A stretch of DNA of 64,000 nucleotides, from positions 186,001-250,000 of the forward strand of contig NZ_JAJITD010000004.1 of assembly GCF_020880815.1 (NCBI RefSeq), given 5' to 3'. Positions within the stretch are counted from its first letter, which is position 1; each line of letters starts with the position of its first letter. Shown here one piece after another: positions 54,430 through 62,792 of the stretch. A program made the translations under genes and the position numbers. This stretch comes from Paraburkholderia sejongensis (GTDB taxonomy: Bacteria; Pseudomonadota; Gammaproteobacteria; Burkholderiales; Burkholderiaceae). Under the pieces are notes generated by a model. That model was not told the DNA's origin, ran no database searches, and saw only the letters and a program-made list of their open reading frames with translations.

Positions 54430-55752
54430 TCATGCGTCGCGCGCGCGACGCACATGTTCCGGGGTGGGCGTGAGCATCACGGCAAGCGACGCGATGAGCG
54501 CCGTCGTCGCGAACATCACGAAATTCCAGGCTGGAGAAACATTCAGACCTGCCAGGTAACCGCCGATCACCGGGCCGCACATCGCTCCGAAGCGTCCAAC
54601 GCCGACCGCCCAGCCGGTGCCCGACGCGCGCGCATGCGGAGCGTAGTAGTTCGCCACGTAGCCGAGCAGCACGAGCGCCACGGCAATACTTCCGAACCCC
54701 GCGCACGCGACGAGCAGATAATTCAACGCCATCACGTTCTTGTACGACAGCGCGGCAATCGAGAGCGCGCCGACGAGGAACGCCGAAGAGATCGTGAGGC
54801 GCGGGCCGAAACGGTCCGCGATACGTCCGATCACCACGCCGCCGACAGCCGCCGCGAGATTGAACACCGCGAAGAACGCCAGGCTCGAACCGAGATCGTA
54901 GCCGTTCTTGCGCATGATCTGCGGCAGCCAGGTGCCGAGGCCGTAGACGAGCATGATCGCCATGAACTGCGCGACCCACAGGCACAGGGTGCCCATCGCG
55001 TTCTTGCGCGAGAACACCTCACGCAGCACTTCGCGAAACTGCGCCTTTTTCTGCGCGCCCGGCATATCGGGCGCAGGCTCGCTCATGCCGAGCCGCGCTG
55101 CGAGCATGCGGGCCTCGTCGTGGCGGCGATTGCGCACGAGAAATTCGAGCGACTCGGGCAGCCACATCATCAGCGCGGGCACGAACAGCAGCGGCGTCGC
55201 GCCGATGGCGACGACCGCGCGCCAGCCAAAGCTCTGGATGAACGCAATGCCCGAGAGCGCCGAAACGAGCGCGCCGATCGGATAGCCCGAATACATGATC
55301 GCGAAGTTCAGGTTGCGCCGCTTCGGCGGCGAATACTCGATGGTCAGTGCGGCCGCCACGGAAATGACGCCGCCGAGCCCGAGCCCGCCTATGCCGCGCA
55401 CCAGCGCGAAGATGGCTGGCGTCGGCGCCCATACGGCGCCGAGCATCGAGAGCGAAAAGAGTGCGACGCAGCCGATCAGCAGTTGCTTGCGGCCCGCGAG
55501 GTCGCTCAGCAGGCTGATGAAGTAGGCGCCGAAGAGGGTGCCGATGAGCGCAGCGCTGCTCATCTGTCCGAGTTCGAGCGGCGTGAGATGCCAGCGCGTA
55601 TCGGCCAGCAGCGAGGGCACGATCGTGCCCATTACGCCTATGTCATAGCCCTCGGAGACGATCGCTACCCAGCAAAGTGCGAGGACGAGGCAGGTCGTGC
55701 GCAGCGGAATGGTTTGGGCGGGGCTTTCGGCCGCCGCGTCGGCAACGTGCAT
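54430..55752 (-). CDS. MFS transporter, aromatic acid:H+ symporter (AAHS) family
   Basis: Inner-membrane importer of 440 aa with 12 helices, resembling PcaK/BenK/MhpT. Family segments are EGYDIGVMGTIVPSL (helix 1), GTLFGAYFISLLSDLAGRKQ (loop 2-3), VRGIGGLGLGGVISVAAALTIEYSPPKRR (in two adjoining parts, helix 4) and TGWAVGVGRFGAMCGPVIGGYL (helix 11). ATG 55752 has GGAGAAG at good distance; the longer ATG at 55860 adds a tail with no family match. It should bring in the aromatic substrate of the Rieske operon on the other side of the TetR gene. Confidence 0.92.
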   Translation of the reverse strand: MHVADAAAESPAQTIPLRTTCLVLALCWVAIVSEGYDIGVMGTIVPSLLADTRWHLTPLELGQMSSAALIGTLFGAYFISLLSDLAGRKQLLIGCVALFSLSMLGAVWAPTPAIFALVRGIGGLGLGGVISVAAALTIEYSPPKRRNLNFAIMYSGYPIGALVSALSGIAFIQSFGWRAVVAIGATPLLFVPALMMWLPESLEFLVRNRRHDEARMLAARLGMSEPAPDMPGAQKKAQFREVLREVFSRKNAMGTLCLWVAQFMAIMLVYGLGTWLPQIMRKNGYDLGSSLAFFAVFNLAAAVGGVVIGRIADRFGPRLTISSAFLVGALSIAALSYKNVMALNYLLVACAGFGSIAVALVLLGYVANYYAPHARASGTGWAVGVGRFGAMCGPVIGGYLAGLNVSPAWNFVMFATTALIASLAVMLTPTPEHVRRARDA

Positions 55753-56033
55753 GGCTTCTCCGGGTGATTCAGGGACATTGGAATTGGAGTCGGCGCTACG
55801 CGGAACGTCGGCGCCATGCCAGGACGCGTCAGGCTCAGCGAGCTTAATAAATAGTCGCATTCATTATTGTTGAGATCAAACCGGAGTTAACCCTGAGCTA
55901 GATGAAATGTCTCGCTGCCTTGATGTGCGATGAATTCGGAAAAAGCCTAGAAAACAGAGGATTTCGGATCTCCCGCGCGAGGTCGGGGCGCCGCGGCGAG
56001 CACGCGGCCCGCACGTTTTTCGAATGGTATTAG

Positions 56034-56651
56034 TTATACGATTTCCGCGCGCTTGCGACGCGTGCGTGGCGCCGGTGCTTCGGGCCCCAGTATGAGGTCC
56101 ACCATCAGCGCCGCAACGGCCTCGAGGTCGCGCGTATCGCCGATGCGGCTGTTGATCGCAAAGCCGTCGTGCGCCATCCACAACACATGCGCGAGCAGCT
56201 TGTTGGCGGCCACAGGGGCAAGCTCGGGCGGCAGGCTCTCGACGATCAGCTCCGTTACGAAGTCTTCGCAGCGCGCGAGCAGGTCGTTGGGCTTGGGCGT
56301 GCCGCGCGGTGCGCTCGCGAGCGCTTCGATCATGGCGTTCGCGAACGAGTAGTCGGCGGCCGGAATATCGCCCCAAAGCCCCAGCACGATGCGGCGCAGG
56401 CGCGTGCGCGGCGTGGGGAACTTGCGTACCGCGTCGCGCAGCGTCTCGAGCTGCTGCATCAGCCACGGCGTATAGATCTCGTAGAAGATCAGCAGTTTCG
56501 AATCGAAATACACGTACAGGTTCGCGACTGTCATGCCCGAGGCGCGGGCAATTTCCGTCATGGTCGTCGCCGTGTAGCCCTTGCGGCAGAACAGATCGAA
56601 TGCGGCGGCGACGATTGCGTCGCGCACGTCCGCTTTTTTGACTTGTGCCAT
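56034..56651 (-). CDS. TetR family transcriptional regulator of the Rieske operon
   Basis: A 205-aa regulator. The TetR helix-turn-helix is clear near residues 7-50 (AIVAAAFDLFCRKGYTATTMTEIARASGMTVANLYVYFDSK across two stretches), with a ligand-binding part that follows and a basic C-terminus (RTRRKRAEIV). ATG 56651 has AGGGGA upstream; the longer frame to 56723 is low-complexity. It is divergent from the eight-gene Rieske operon and faces a large inverted repeat at 56821-56857, its probable operator. Confidence 0.92.
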   Translation of the reverse strand: MAQVKKADVRDAIVAAAFDLFCRKGYTATTMTEIARASGMTVANLYVYFDSKLLIFYEIYTPWLMQQLETLRDAVRKFPTPRTRLRRIVLGLWGDIPAADYSFANAMIEALASAPRGTPKPNDLLARCEDFVTELIVESLPPELAPVAANKLLAHVLWMAHDGFAINSRIGDTRDLEAVAALMVDLILGPEAPAPRTRRKRAEIV

Positions 56652-56808
56652 CCATGTCCCCTGTGCGGCCGCGCTTCCTGCGCGGCCCTGTCGTTGAGCG
56701 GTCGATCCCGGCGCGTGGTTCATGACCGGGTTGCGTTCGTTATTTTACCAGGCTTGTCCCCCGCGTCCTGCCGCCCGGCGTCGAATGGGTGCGCGAATAA
56801 ATCGGTGC

Positions 56809-56837
56809 TTGACAAGATCAATCGTTCAAAACAGAAT
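56809..56837 (+). promoter_or_regulatory. Putative sigma-70 promoter of the Rieske operon
   Basis: TTGACA at 56809-56814, 17-base spacer, CAGAAT at 56832-56837. The inverted repeat 56821-56857 overlaps the spacer, the -10 and the start, a layout for repression. Confidence 0.5.
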
Positions 56838-56857
56838 GCCATTTAGTTTTGAACGAT
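56821..56857. promoter_or_regulatory. Large inverted repeat ATCGTTCAAAAC-N13-GTTTTGAACGAT, probable TetR operator
   Basis: Two perfect 12-bp arms separated by 13 bases, ending 22 bases before the first gene's ATG. The arms span the promoter's spacer and the region just after the start. The size suggests two regulator dimers or one long site. The adjacent TetR gene is the natural candidate. Confidence 0.7.
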
Positions 56858-56879
56858 GATCGAACGGAGGCATTGCAGC

Positions 56880-58148
56880 ATGAAACCCGAAACGTTTTTC
56901 CTCACGGACCGCTATCCCGAGCTTGGCAAAGGCCCGGTTCCGCTCGAGCCCTACGTGTCGCCGGAGTACTACCAGCGCGAGAAAGCGCAGATCTTCAAGA
57001 AGACCTGGCTGCAGGTAGGGCGTGTCGAAGAGATTTCGCAGCCGGGCGACTATTTCGTGAAGGAACTGGCTGCTTGCGACACTGAGATCATCGTGGTGCG
57101 CAACAAGGCCGGGCAGATTCGCGCGATGCACAACGTGTGCGCGCACCGCATGAACCAGCTCGTGTACGACAAGTGCGGCCACACGCGCAAATTCTTCTGC
57201 AAGTTCCATGGCTGGGCCTATGACCTCGACGGCAAGCTGACCGGCGTGCCCGACGAAGACTGCTTTTTCGACATGAAGCGCGAGGACTACGGGCTCGCCC
57301 AGGTGTCGTGCGACGTATGGCAAGGCTTTATCTTCGTGAACATGGATCCGCAGCCGGCGCAGTCGCTGGCCGAGTTCATGCGGCCGGTCTATGGCGAAGT
57401 GGAGGGCTACCCGTTCGACAAGCTCACCTGCGGCTTTCAGTGGACGAGCGTCGTGAACTGCAACTGGAAGCTCGCGCTCGACGCGTTCCAGGAGGCTTAC
57501 CACGTCGCCTACGTGCACGGTCGCTCGATTGCCGACGCCATCGACCGCAGCGAAGGCGGCAGCATGCGCCCGCTCGACGTGGTGTGCGGCGACCTGCACC
57601 GGCGCCTTTCGCTCGCCGGCAACCAGAAGTCCGTGTATGGCAACCCCAAGGCCGCGACCTCGGGCGGCGCCGCCGCCGAGCAGGCGCTGGCCGAATCCGC
57701 GCAAACCCGCCCGATTGCGGCAGCGGCCCTGCGCGCGGCGATCGGCAGCGCGAAACATGAGTTTCCGCTCGACGCGCTGCCCAAGGGCGTGAACTGGACG
57801 AACAGCGAAAACTGGCTGTTCGACATCAACGTCGTATTTCCCGACTTCTATGTCTCGCTGCGCCCGAACTATTGCCAGGCGTACAACTTCCGGCCCCTCT
57901 CTCACAACAAGACATTGTTCGAAGGCCGCGTGTATTACCCCGAGATGACCACCGCCGGCGGGCGTTTCTTCCTCGAATACATGAAGGTCGCGCTGCGCGA
58001 CGTGCTGCTGGAAGACATGAGCACGCTGGAGCGCACCCAGCGCGCCGCGGAAACGGGGGCGAAATCGCACATGATTCTCCAGGATAGCGAAATTCTCGTC
58101 CGCCATGGCGCGCACGTCGTCGACCGGCTCGTCGCCGCCGCCCTCTGA
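56880..58148 (+). CDS. Rieske aromatic-ring-hydroxylating oxygenase alpha subunit (BenA-like class)
   Basis: A 422-aa catalytic subunit. Rieske ligands C87, H89 (CAHRMNQL) and C107, H110 (CKFHGW); mononuclear iron H208 and H213 in DAFQEAYHVAYVH, with Asp201 as the bridging residue, and a later Asp in LLEDMSTLE. The class differs from the two CarAa-like enzymes in the other island. GGAGG lies 10 nt before ATG 56880. Ferredoxin (61150) and reductase (59333) genes in the same operon make a three-component system. A typical beta subunit is not obvious; the NTF2-like protein at 60574 may take that part. The substrate is unknown, probably aromatic. Confidence 0.93.
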   Translation: MKPETFFLTDRYPELGKGPVPLEPYVSPEYYQREKAQIFKKTWLQVGRVEEISQPGDYFVKELAACDTEIIVVRNKAGQIRAMHNVCAHRMNQLVYDKCGHTRKFFCKFHGWAYDLDGKLTGVPDEDCFFDMKREDYGLAQVSCDVWQGFIFVNMDPQPAQSLAEFMRPVYGEVEGYPFDKLTCGFQWTSVVNCNWKLALDAFQEAYHVAYVHGRSIADAIDRSEGGSMRPLDVVCGDLHRRLSLAGNQKSVYGNPKAATSGGAAAEQALAESAQTRPIAAAALRAAIGSAKHEFPLDALPKGVNWTNSENWLFDINVVFPDFYVSLRPNYCQAYNFRPLSHNKTLFEGRVYYPEMTTAGGRFFLEYMKVALRDVLLEDMSTLERTQRAAETGAKSHMILQDSEILVRHGAHVVDRLVAAAL

Positions 58149-58181
58149 ACTCACGCCTGTCTGGAAATCCCGAGGACCCCT

Positions 58182-58574
58182 ATGGAAACGAAGATCATCA
58201 ATATCGAGGCGCTGCGCGCCACCTCCGCGCCGGTGCCCGATCTGCCCGCGCAATTCGCGAGCCTGCAGCCGTTCGCCAGCTGGGCACTCGATACGGAAAC
58301 CGCGCGCAACGTGCGCCGCCATGCCGCGACGATGGACGAGATCCGCGCGTTCGTGGCCGCGATGCTGCCTGAGATGGAGCGCATTTTCGCGTGGCTCGAG
58401 CGCTTCGACATGAACGCTCTGCCGCCCGACGCGCGCGCGCTGATGTGCCTGACGCTGTCGCTGGCCGAAGTCGCGCCGGCCGTCGAGTTCTACCAGCAGC
58501 AGGCCGTGGTGGACGGGTTCGACCCGCGCCGTTTCGTCGCCGACGAGGCCTTCGTCATGTCGCCCGCGCTGTGA
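58182..58574 (+). CDS. Small protein of unknown function in the Rieske operon
   Basis: A 130-aa soluble protein that I do not recognise. It appears helical, with acidic-amphipathic stretches (TMDEIRAFVAAMLPEMERIFAWLERF and SLAEVAPAVEFYQQQAVVDGF), no signal peptide, no cysteine motif. It lies 33 bp after the alpha subunit and 19 bp before the first cupin gene, all in one direction, so it belongs to the operon. A role as accessory or assembly protein is possible; no function is assigned. Confidence 0.8.
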   Translation: METKIINIEALRATSAPVPDLPAQFASLQPFASWALDTETARNVRRHAATMDEIRAFVAAMLPEMERIFAWLERFDMNALPPDARALMCLTLSLAEVAPAVEFYQQQAVVDGFDPRRFVADEAFVMSPAL

Positions 58575-58593
58575 GCGGCGCAAGGAGACAAGC

Positions 58594-59010
58594 ATGAGTC
58601 AATGCCGCGTTTTCGCCATCGACGACAACCTCAAGGAAGTCGTGGCTGATGGCCTCTATATGAAGCATCTCTTCGGTCAGACGATGAGCGTTGCGGTCGT
58701 GAAGTTCATCGAGACCGCCGGCCGCGCGCTGCCGGCCAAATCGCATCAGCACGGCGAGGAAGCATCGCTGCAGGTGAGCGGCGGCTGCTCGGTGTTCACG
58801 GGCGAGGGCGCCGCCACGGACGCCGAATTTCCGATGCACGCGGGCGAAGCGCTGCTGATTCCCGCCGACACGCCGCACTACGGCCGCAACCGCTTCGAGC
58901 CCGCTGGCATGAGCCTGCGTCTGAATGCGGTGACGCCGCCGCGCAGGGAATATGGCGCGGAAGACACGGTGCCTTACTATCCGCTCGCCGAGCGCAAGGA
59001 GCAGTCATGA
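58594..59010 (+). CDS. Cupin domain protein 1 of the Rieske operon
   Basis: A 138-aa single cupin. Metal-binding motif KSHQHGEEASLQ (His-x-His-x3-Glu-like) and second motif HAGEALLIPADTPHYG are present. The role in the pathway is unknown. Its stop overlaps the ATG of the next cupin gene by 4 bp (ATGA), so the pair may form a heteromer. Confidence 0.87.
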   Translation: MSQCRVFAIDDNLKEVVADGLYMKHLFGQTMSVAVVKFIETAGRALPAKSHQHGEEASLQVSGGCSVFTGEGAATDAEFPMHAGEALLIPADTPHYGRNRFEPAGMSLRLNAVTPPRREYGAEDTVPYYPLAERKEQS

Positions 59011-59336
59011 GCGAATCGTCCTTGCAGCCCTGCCTGCACGTCAGGCAAGCAGAGCCCGCTACACACGGTTCGGCGTTCGACATGAGCATCCGCGAGTTGC
59101 TGGACGGCGAGCGGATCGAAGCGGCCGCCGGACTGGCGGGCGAAGAAGTGGCGGCAATTCTCGAGGGCACCTTCAGTATTGAAGCGGCTGGCGAGCACTA
59201 TCGCCTCTCGGCTGGCGAAGCCATCATCATTCCGCCGGGCGCGGCGCGGGCATGGACCTGCACGTCCGCCACGGGGGTGCTGTATCGCGTGATCAAGCAG
59301 GGCGGCTTCGCGGCCGGCGAGGCGGTCATATCATGA
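59007..59336 (+). CDS. Cupin domain protein 2 of the Rieske operon
   Basis: A 109-aa cupin with a degenerate metal site: the first motif reads GEEVAAILEGTF with no His pair; the second is LSAGEAIIIPPGAARAW, lacking the usual His. It is therefore likely non-metal-binding, maybe a partner of cupin 1. Both ends overlap neighbours by 4 bp (ATGA), giving tight coupling with cupin 1 and the reductase. Confidence 0.82.
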   Translation: MSESSLQPCLHVRQAEPATHGSAFDMSIRELLDGERIEAAAGLAGEEVAAILEGTFSIEAAGEHYRLSAGEAIIIPPGAARAWTCTSATGVLYRVIKQGGFAAGEAVIS

Positions 59337-60577
59337 GCGCCGCGCGGCATGTGGTGATCGTCGGCGCGGGGCATGCCGGCGGGCGCGTGGCGCAGCACCT
59401 GCGCGCGCTTGGCTATCGCGACCGGCTGACGCTGGTCGGCGATGAGCCGCACGCGCCCTATGAACGGCCCGCGCTGTCGAAAGAGCTGCTGCTCGGCGAA
59501 AAGCGCAGTGACGAACTGATGCTCGGCCCCGCTTCGTTCTGGGACGACGCCAGCACCGTCGAGCGTGTGCATGCGCGCGTCACGAGCGTCGACGCGCAGG
59601 CGCGGCGGCTCTCGCTCGACGACGGCACGAGCCTCGGCTTCGATGAACTCGTCGTTGCCAGCGGCGGCGTCCCGCGGATGCTCGACGTGCCGGGTGCGAC
59701 GCTGCCTGGCGTGATCGGTCTGCGCACGCTCGACGACGGCCTCGCGCTTGCCGAAACGTTGCGCAGCGTAAAGCGCATCGCCATCGTCGGCGCGGGCGTG
59801 ATCGGCATGGAGGTGGCGAGCAGCGCGCGCGCGCTCGGCATCGAGGTCACCGTGCTCGAGGCCGGCGAGCGTATTCTTGCGCGCAGCCTGCCGCCCGCGC
59901 TTTCCGCATGGCTGCGCGAGCGGCACGAAGCACAAGGCGTGCGCATCGAAACCGGCGTGCAGGTGCGCGCCATCGCGCCCGCTCAGGGCGAGTCCGGCTA
60001 TATCGTGCAGGCCATGCGCGAGGACGGTACGACGTTCGCGGTGCCGGCCCAGCGCGTGCTCGTGGCGGTCGGTATTGAATGCGCGGTGGGCTTTCTGGAT
60101 GGCACAGGCCTCGCCTCGCGCGAAGGGGTAAGCGTGGACGAGCGCTGCCGCAGCCCGCTAGCGCCGTGGTGCTACGCGGCGGGCGACGTCGCGCAAACGT
60201 GGCATCCGCTTTACGGAAAGCCGGTGCGCCTCGAAACCTGGCGCAATGCCGAAAATCAGGCCGCGGCCGTGGCGGGCTTCATCATGGGGCGCGACGAGCC
60301 CTATATGGAGATTCCGTGGATGTGGACCGACCAGGCCGGGCACAACGTCCAGGTCGTCGGTCTGCCTTCCCGCGACGACGAGGTGTGCGTGCGCGCAACG
60401 CGTGATGCTCATCCGTCCACTGTGCTGCTGCTGCGCGAAGGGTGCGTGACGGGAGGCGTGTTGATCGACAACGGCCGCGAGCGCCGCCATCTCGAAGCAC
60501 TCGTTGCCAGGCGCGCCAAGCCGGCGCCCGAGCGGCTTGCCGACGCGTCGATCCCACTCAGGGAGCTTGCGCAATGA
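59333..60577 (+). CDS. FAD-dependent ferredoxin reductase of the Rieske dioxygenase (BphA4-like)
   Basis: A 414-aa NADH:ferredoxin oxidoreductase. The FAD motif VVIVGAGHAGG lies at the N-terminus, PYERPALSKELLL is the family's signature, the NAD motif IAIVGAGVIGMEVASSA is in the middle, and AAGDVAQ plus RLETWRNAENQA complete the reductase pattern. It transfers electrons from NADH to the Rieske ferredoxin encoded two genes on. ATG 59333 overlaps the preceding stop (ATGA). Confidence 0.94.
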   Translation: MSAARHVVIVGAGHAGGRVAQHLRALGYRDRLTLVGDEPHAPYERPALSKELLLGEKRSDELMLGPASFWDDASTVERVHARVTSVDAQARRLSLDDGTSLGFDELVVASGGVPRMLDVPGATLPGVIGLRTLDDGLALAETLRSVKRIAIVGAGVIGMEVASSARALGIEVTVLEAGERILARSLPPALSAWLRERHEAQGVRIETGVQVRAIAPAQGESGYIVQAMREDGTTFAVPAQRVLVAVGIECAVGFLDGTGLASREGVSVDERCRSPLAPWCYAAGDVAQTWHPLYGKPVRLETWRNAENQAAAVAGFIMGRDEPYMEIPWMWTDQAGHNVQVVGLPSRDDEVCVRATRDAHPSTVLLLREGCVTGGVLIDNGRERRHLEALVARRAKPAPERLADASIPLRELAQ

Positions 60578-61119
60578 ACGACGCAAGCCTGCACGAGCGC
60601 GTGGCGCGCCTCGAAGCCCTCGAAGCAATTCGCGAACTCAAGGCGCGTTACGCGGCGCTTGCCGACGCGAAATACACGAGCACCCACGAACGCCAGCCCG
60701 CCGACGTGATGGCGCGGGTGGCATGGGATCAGGCGCTGTGCTTTACCGAAGACGCGGTGTGGGAGGGCGGCGCGGGCTTCGGCGACTCGCTGGTGGGCCG
60801 CGCGCAGCTGCACGAGTGGTTCAAGCGCTCGCCGTGGTGCTTTGCGGCGCATTACTACGGCAGCCCGCGGCTCGAAATCCGCGCAGACGAGGCGAGCGGC
60901 ACCTGGCGCCTGTGGCAGCTCGCGATGCGCGAGGACACGCGCGAAGTCGTGCTGCTCGCCGCCGTCACGCGCGAGCGCTACCGGCGCGATGACGACGGCG
61001 CATGGCGTTGCACTTACATGAAGTTCGAACAGATCCACCTTGCAGCGCCCGGCGCCGGAACGGCCCCGCTTGCCGCGACGCTCGCGGCGCTCGATGCGGC
61101 GCGCGTGGCGCAACCATGA
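60574..61119 (+). CDS. NTF2/SnoaL-like protein, possible beta-like subunit
   Basis: A 181-aa protein with the cone-shaped alpha+beta fold pattern of the SnoaL/NTF2 superfamily: LEALEAIRELKARYAALAD (first helix), FTEDAVWEGG, GRAQLHEWFKRS and CTYMKFEQIHL. Beta subunits of ring-hydroxylating dioxygenases share this fold and length (160-190 aa), so it could take that place in this operon; equally it may be a dehydratase or isomerase. It overlaps the reductase stop by 4 bp. Confidence 0.82.
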   Translation: MNDASLHERVARLEALEAIRELKARYAALADAKYTSTHERQPADVMARVAWDQALCFTEDAVWEGGAGFGDSLVGRAQLHEWFKRSPWCFAAHYYGSPRLEIRADEASGTWRLWQLAMREDTREVVLLAAVTRERYRRDDDGAWRCTYMKFEQIHLAAPGAGTAPLAATLAALDAARVAQP

Positions 61120-61149
61120 TTGCGTGAATTCGCAGAAGGAGTCCTGACT

Positions 61150-61554
61150 ATGTGTACCTTGACCGTTTCTGGAGACGAGACCCTCGGCGTGGCCCAAAGC
61201 GAGTCCGATCAGGGCGCCCAGCCGGTGCGCTGGTATCGCGCCGGCGAGGCCGCCGCGCTCTTTGCAGGCGGGGCGAGTTGCGGCGTGCGGATCGATCGGC
61301 ACGAGCTGGCGCTGTTCGACGTGGACGGCACGGTCTATGCGCTCGACGACATCTGCACGCACGGCCACGCGCGCCTTTCCGAAGGTGAATTCGAGGGCCA
61401 TGAGGTGGAGTGTCCGCTGCACGCCGGCTTGTTCGACGTGCGCAATGGCCGCGCGATGTGCGCGCCGCTCTCTCGGGACGCCCGCTGCCATGCGGTGAAG
61501 GTCGAAGACGGCGTGGTGTACGTCAACACCGAAGCCTTGCAGGAGAAAGCGTGA
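61150..61554 (+). CDS. Rieske-type ferredoxin of the dioxygenase system
   Basis: A 134-aa single-domain Rieske ferredoxin. Cluster ligands are in CTHGHARLSEG (Cys-x-His) and CPLHAGLFD (Cys-x2-His). It relays electrons from the FAD reductase to the oxygenase alpha subunit. The first 30 residues exceed the typical 105-110-aa size. AAGGAGT precedes ATG 61150 by 8 nt; its TGA overlaps the next gene's ATG (TGATG). Confidence 0.93.
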   Translation: MCTLTVSGDETLGVAQSESDQGAQPVRWYRAGEAAALFAGGASCGVRIDRHELALFDVDGTVYALDDICTHGHARLSEGEFEGHEVECPLHAGLFDVRNGRAMCAPLSRDARCHAVKVEDGVVYVNTEALQEKA

Positions 61555-62597
61555 TGCAGACGCAACGCAATCGCGGCTCGACGGGCGCGGCGGGCAAGCC
61601 GCGCGTCGCGGTGATCGGCACGGGCGGCACCTTTGCGATGCAGGCGCGGCACCGCTTCGACTGGATCGAGTATGGCGAGAGCGGCGTCGTTCGTTCGATC
61701 GACGCGCTCATGGACGAGATGGGCGGCCTCGGCAACGTCGCCGACGCCGTGGAACTCGTGCCCGTGCCGTTTCGCGCGCTCGGCAGCACGGCCATCACGC
61801 CCGCCGACTGGCTCGCGCTCGCAAAGCTGATCCGGCTCACGGCCGCGGCCGACACCGGCATTGCGGGCTTCGTCGTCACGCATGGCACCGCCACGCTCGA
61901 GGAAACCGCGTGGTGCCTCGACCTGCTGCTCGACCTCGATGTGCCGGTGGTCATCACGGGCGCGCAGCGGCCGCTGAACACGGCCGGCAGCGACGCGCCC
62001 GGCAACCTGCGCGCGGCGCTCGCGCTCGCGCAGTCCGACGCGGCGCGCGGCGAGGGCGTGCTGGTGGTGATGAACAACCAGATATTCGCCGCGCGCGACG
62101 TGACAAAGGCTGCAAGTTTCGAGCTGGGCGCATTCGAGGCGCCGCCTTTTGGTGCGCTCGGTCGGGTGGAAGCGTCGGGCCGCGTCGTGATGCGGCGCCG
62201 GCGCGCCAACACCGCGCTGCGCTTGCCGCTGGACCTGGAAGCGCTCGACACGCTGCCGCGCGTGGATATCGTGCTCTCTTACGCGGGCGCCGACGCCGTT
62301 GCGATCGAAGCCTTCGTGGCGGCGGGCAGCCGCGCGATCGTGAGCGCGGGCCTCGTGCCCGGCCGCCCGGCCGCCGCGGAGCAGGCCGCGCTCGCGCGAG
62401 CGGCGCAACGCGGCGTGGTGGTGGTGCAGTCGAGCCGCGCGCCGCGCGGCGAGGTGCCGCTGCAGGCGTTTCTCGAAGCAGCCGGTGTGCTCGCGGGCGG
62501 CGATCTCGCCCCGCAGAAGCTGCGCATTGTGCTGATGCTGGCGCTCAGTTGTACGACCGATCGCTTGCAGATCCAGCGATGGATCGACGAGGCGTAA
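61554..62597 (+). CDS. Asparaginase-fold amidohydrolase lacking the canonical substrate Asp
   Basis: A 347-aa protein of the bacterial L-asparaginase family. The first catalytic Thr is in GTGGTFAM (Thr26), the second motif reads THGTATLEETA with Thr112 but Ala113 where asparaginases have Asp, and Lys185 (ARDVTK) is kept. The Asp binds the amino group of Asn/Gln, so the natural substrate probably lacks it; a simple amide derived from the aromatic pathway is plausible. There is no signal peptide. It is the last gene of the operon, overlapping the ferredoxin stop by one base. Confidence 0.9.
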   Translation: MQTQRNRGSTGAAGKPRVAVIGTGGTFAMQARHRFDWIEYGESGVVRSIDALMDEMGGLGNVADAVELVPVPFRALGSTAITPADWLALAKLIRLTAAADTGIAGFVVTHGTATLEETAWCLDLLLDLDVPVVITGAQRPLNTAGSDAPGNLRAALALAQSDAARGEGVLVVMNNQIFAARDVTKAASFELGAFEAPPFGALGRVEASGRVVMRRRRANTALRLPLDLEALDTLPRVDIVLSYAGADAVAIEAFVAAGSRAIVSAGLVPGRPAAAEQAALARAAQRGVVVVQSSRAPRGEVPLQAFLEAAGVLAGGDLAPQKLRIVLMLALSCTTDRLQIQRWIDEA

Positions 62598-62767
62598 GAC
62601 AGGTTCGTGTGAATCCACCGGGAGCGCTATTAGCCATGACCGCCTCGGTGATTGCTCGCCTCAATACAAGGAGAGGGAATAGGAGTGCAAAAGTATTCGA
62701 CTCGAGGGAGGCGCGGAACCTGCCGAAGGCACACGACGTTCCAGATGTCGTATGCCTCTCTATCGGA

Positions 62768-62790
62768 AAAGGCTGATATGAAAAGCCTCT
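62768..62790 (-). terminator. Weak terminator of the third porin gene
   Basis: Five-base stem AGGCT/AGCCT with a 9-base loop followed on the minus strand by TTTT, beginning 3 bases after the porin stop. Confidence 0.3.
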
Positions 62791-62792
62791 TA

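Noticed and set aside
54409..55767. Plus-strand frame of 452 aa opposite the AAHS symporter
   Set aside because: Arg/His/Glu-rich antisense artefact; no ribosome site or family.
56826..58595. Minus-strand frame of 589 aa opposite the Rieske alpha gene
   Set aside because: Spans two good plus-strand genes and their junction; no recognisable domain.
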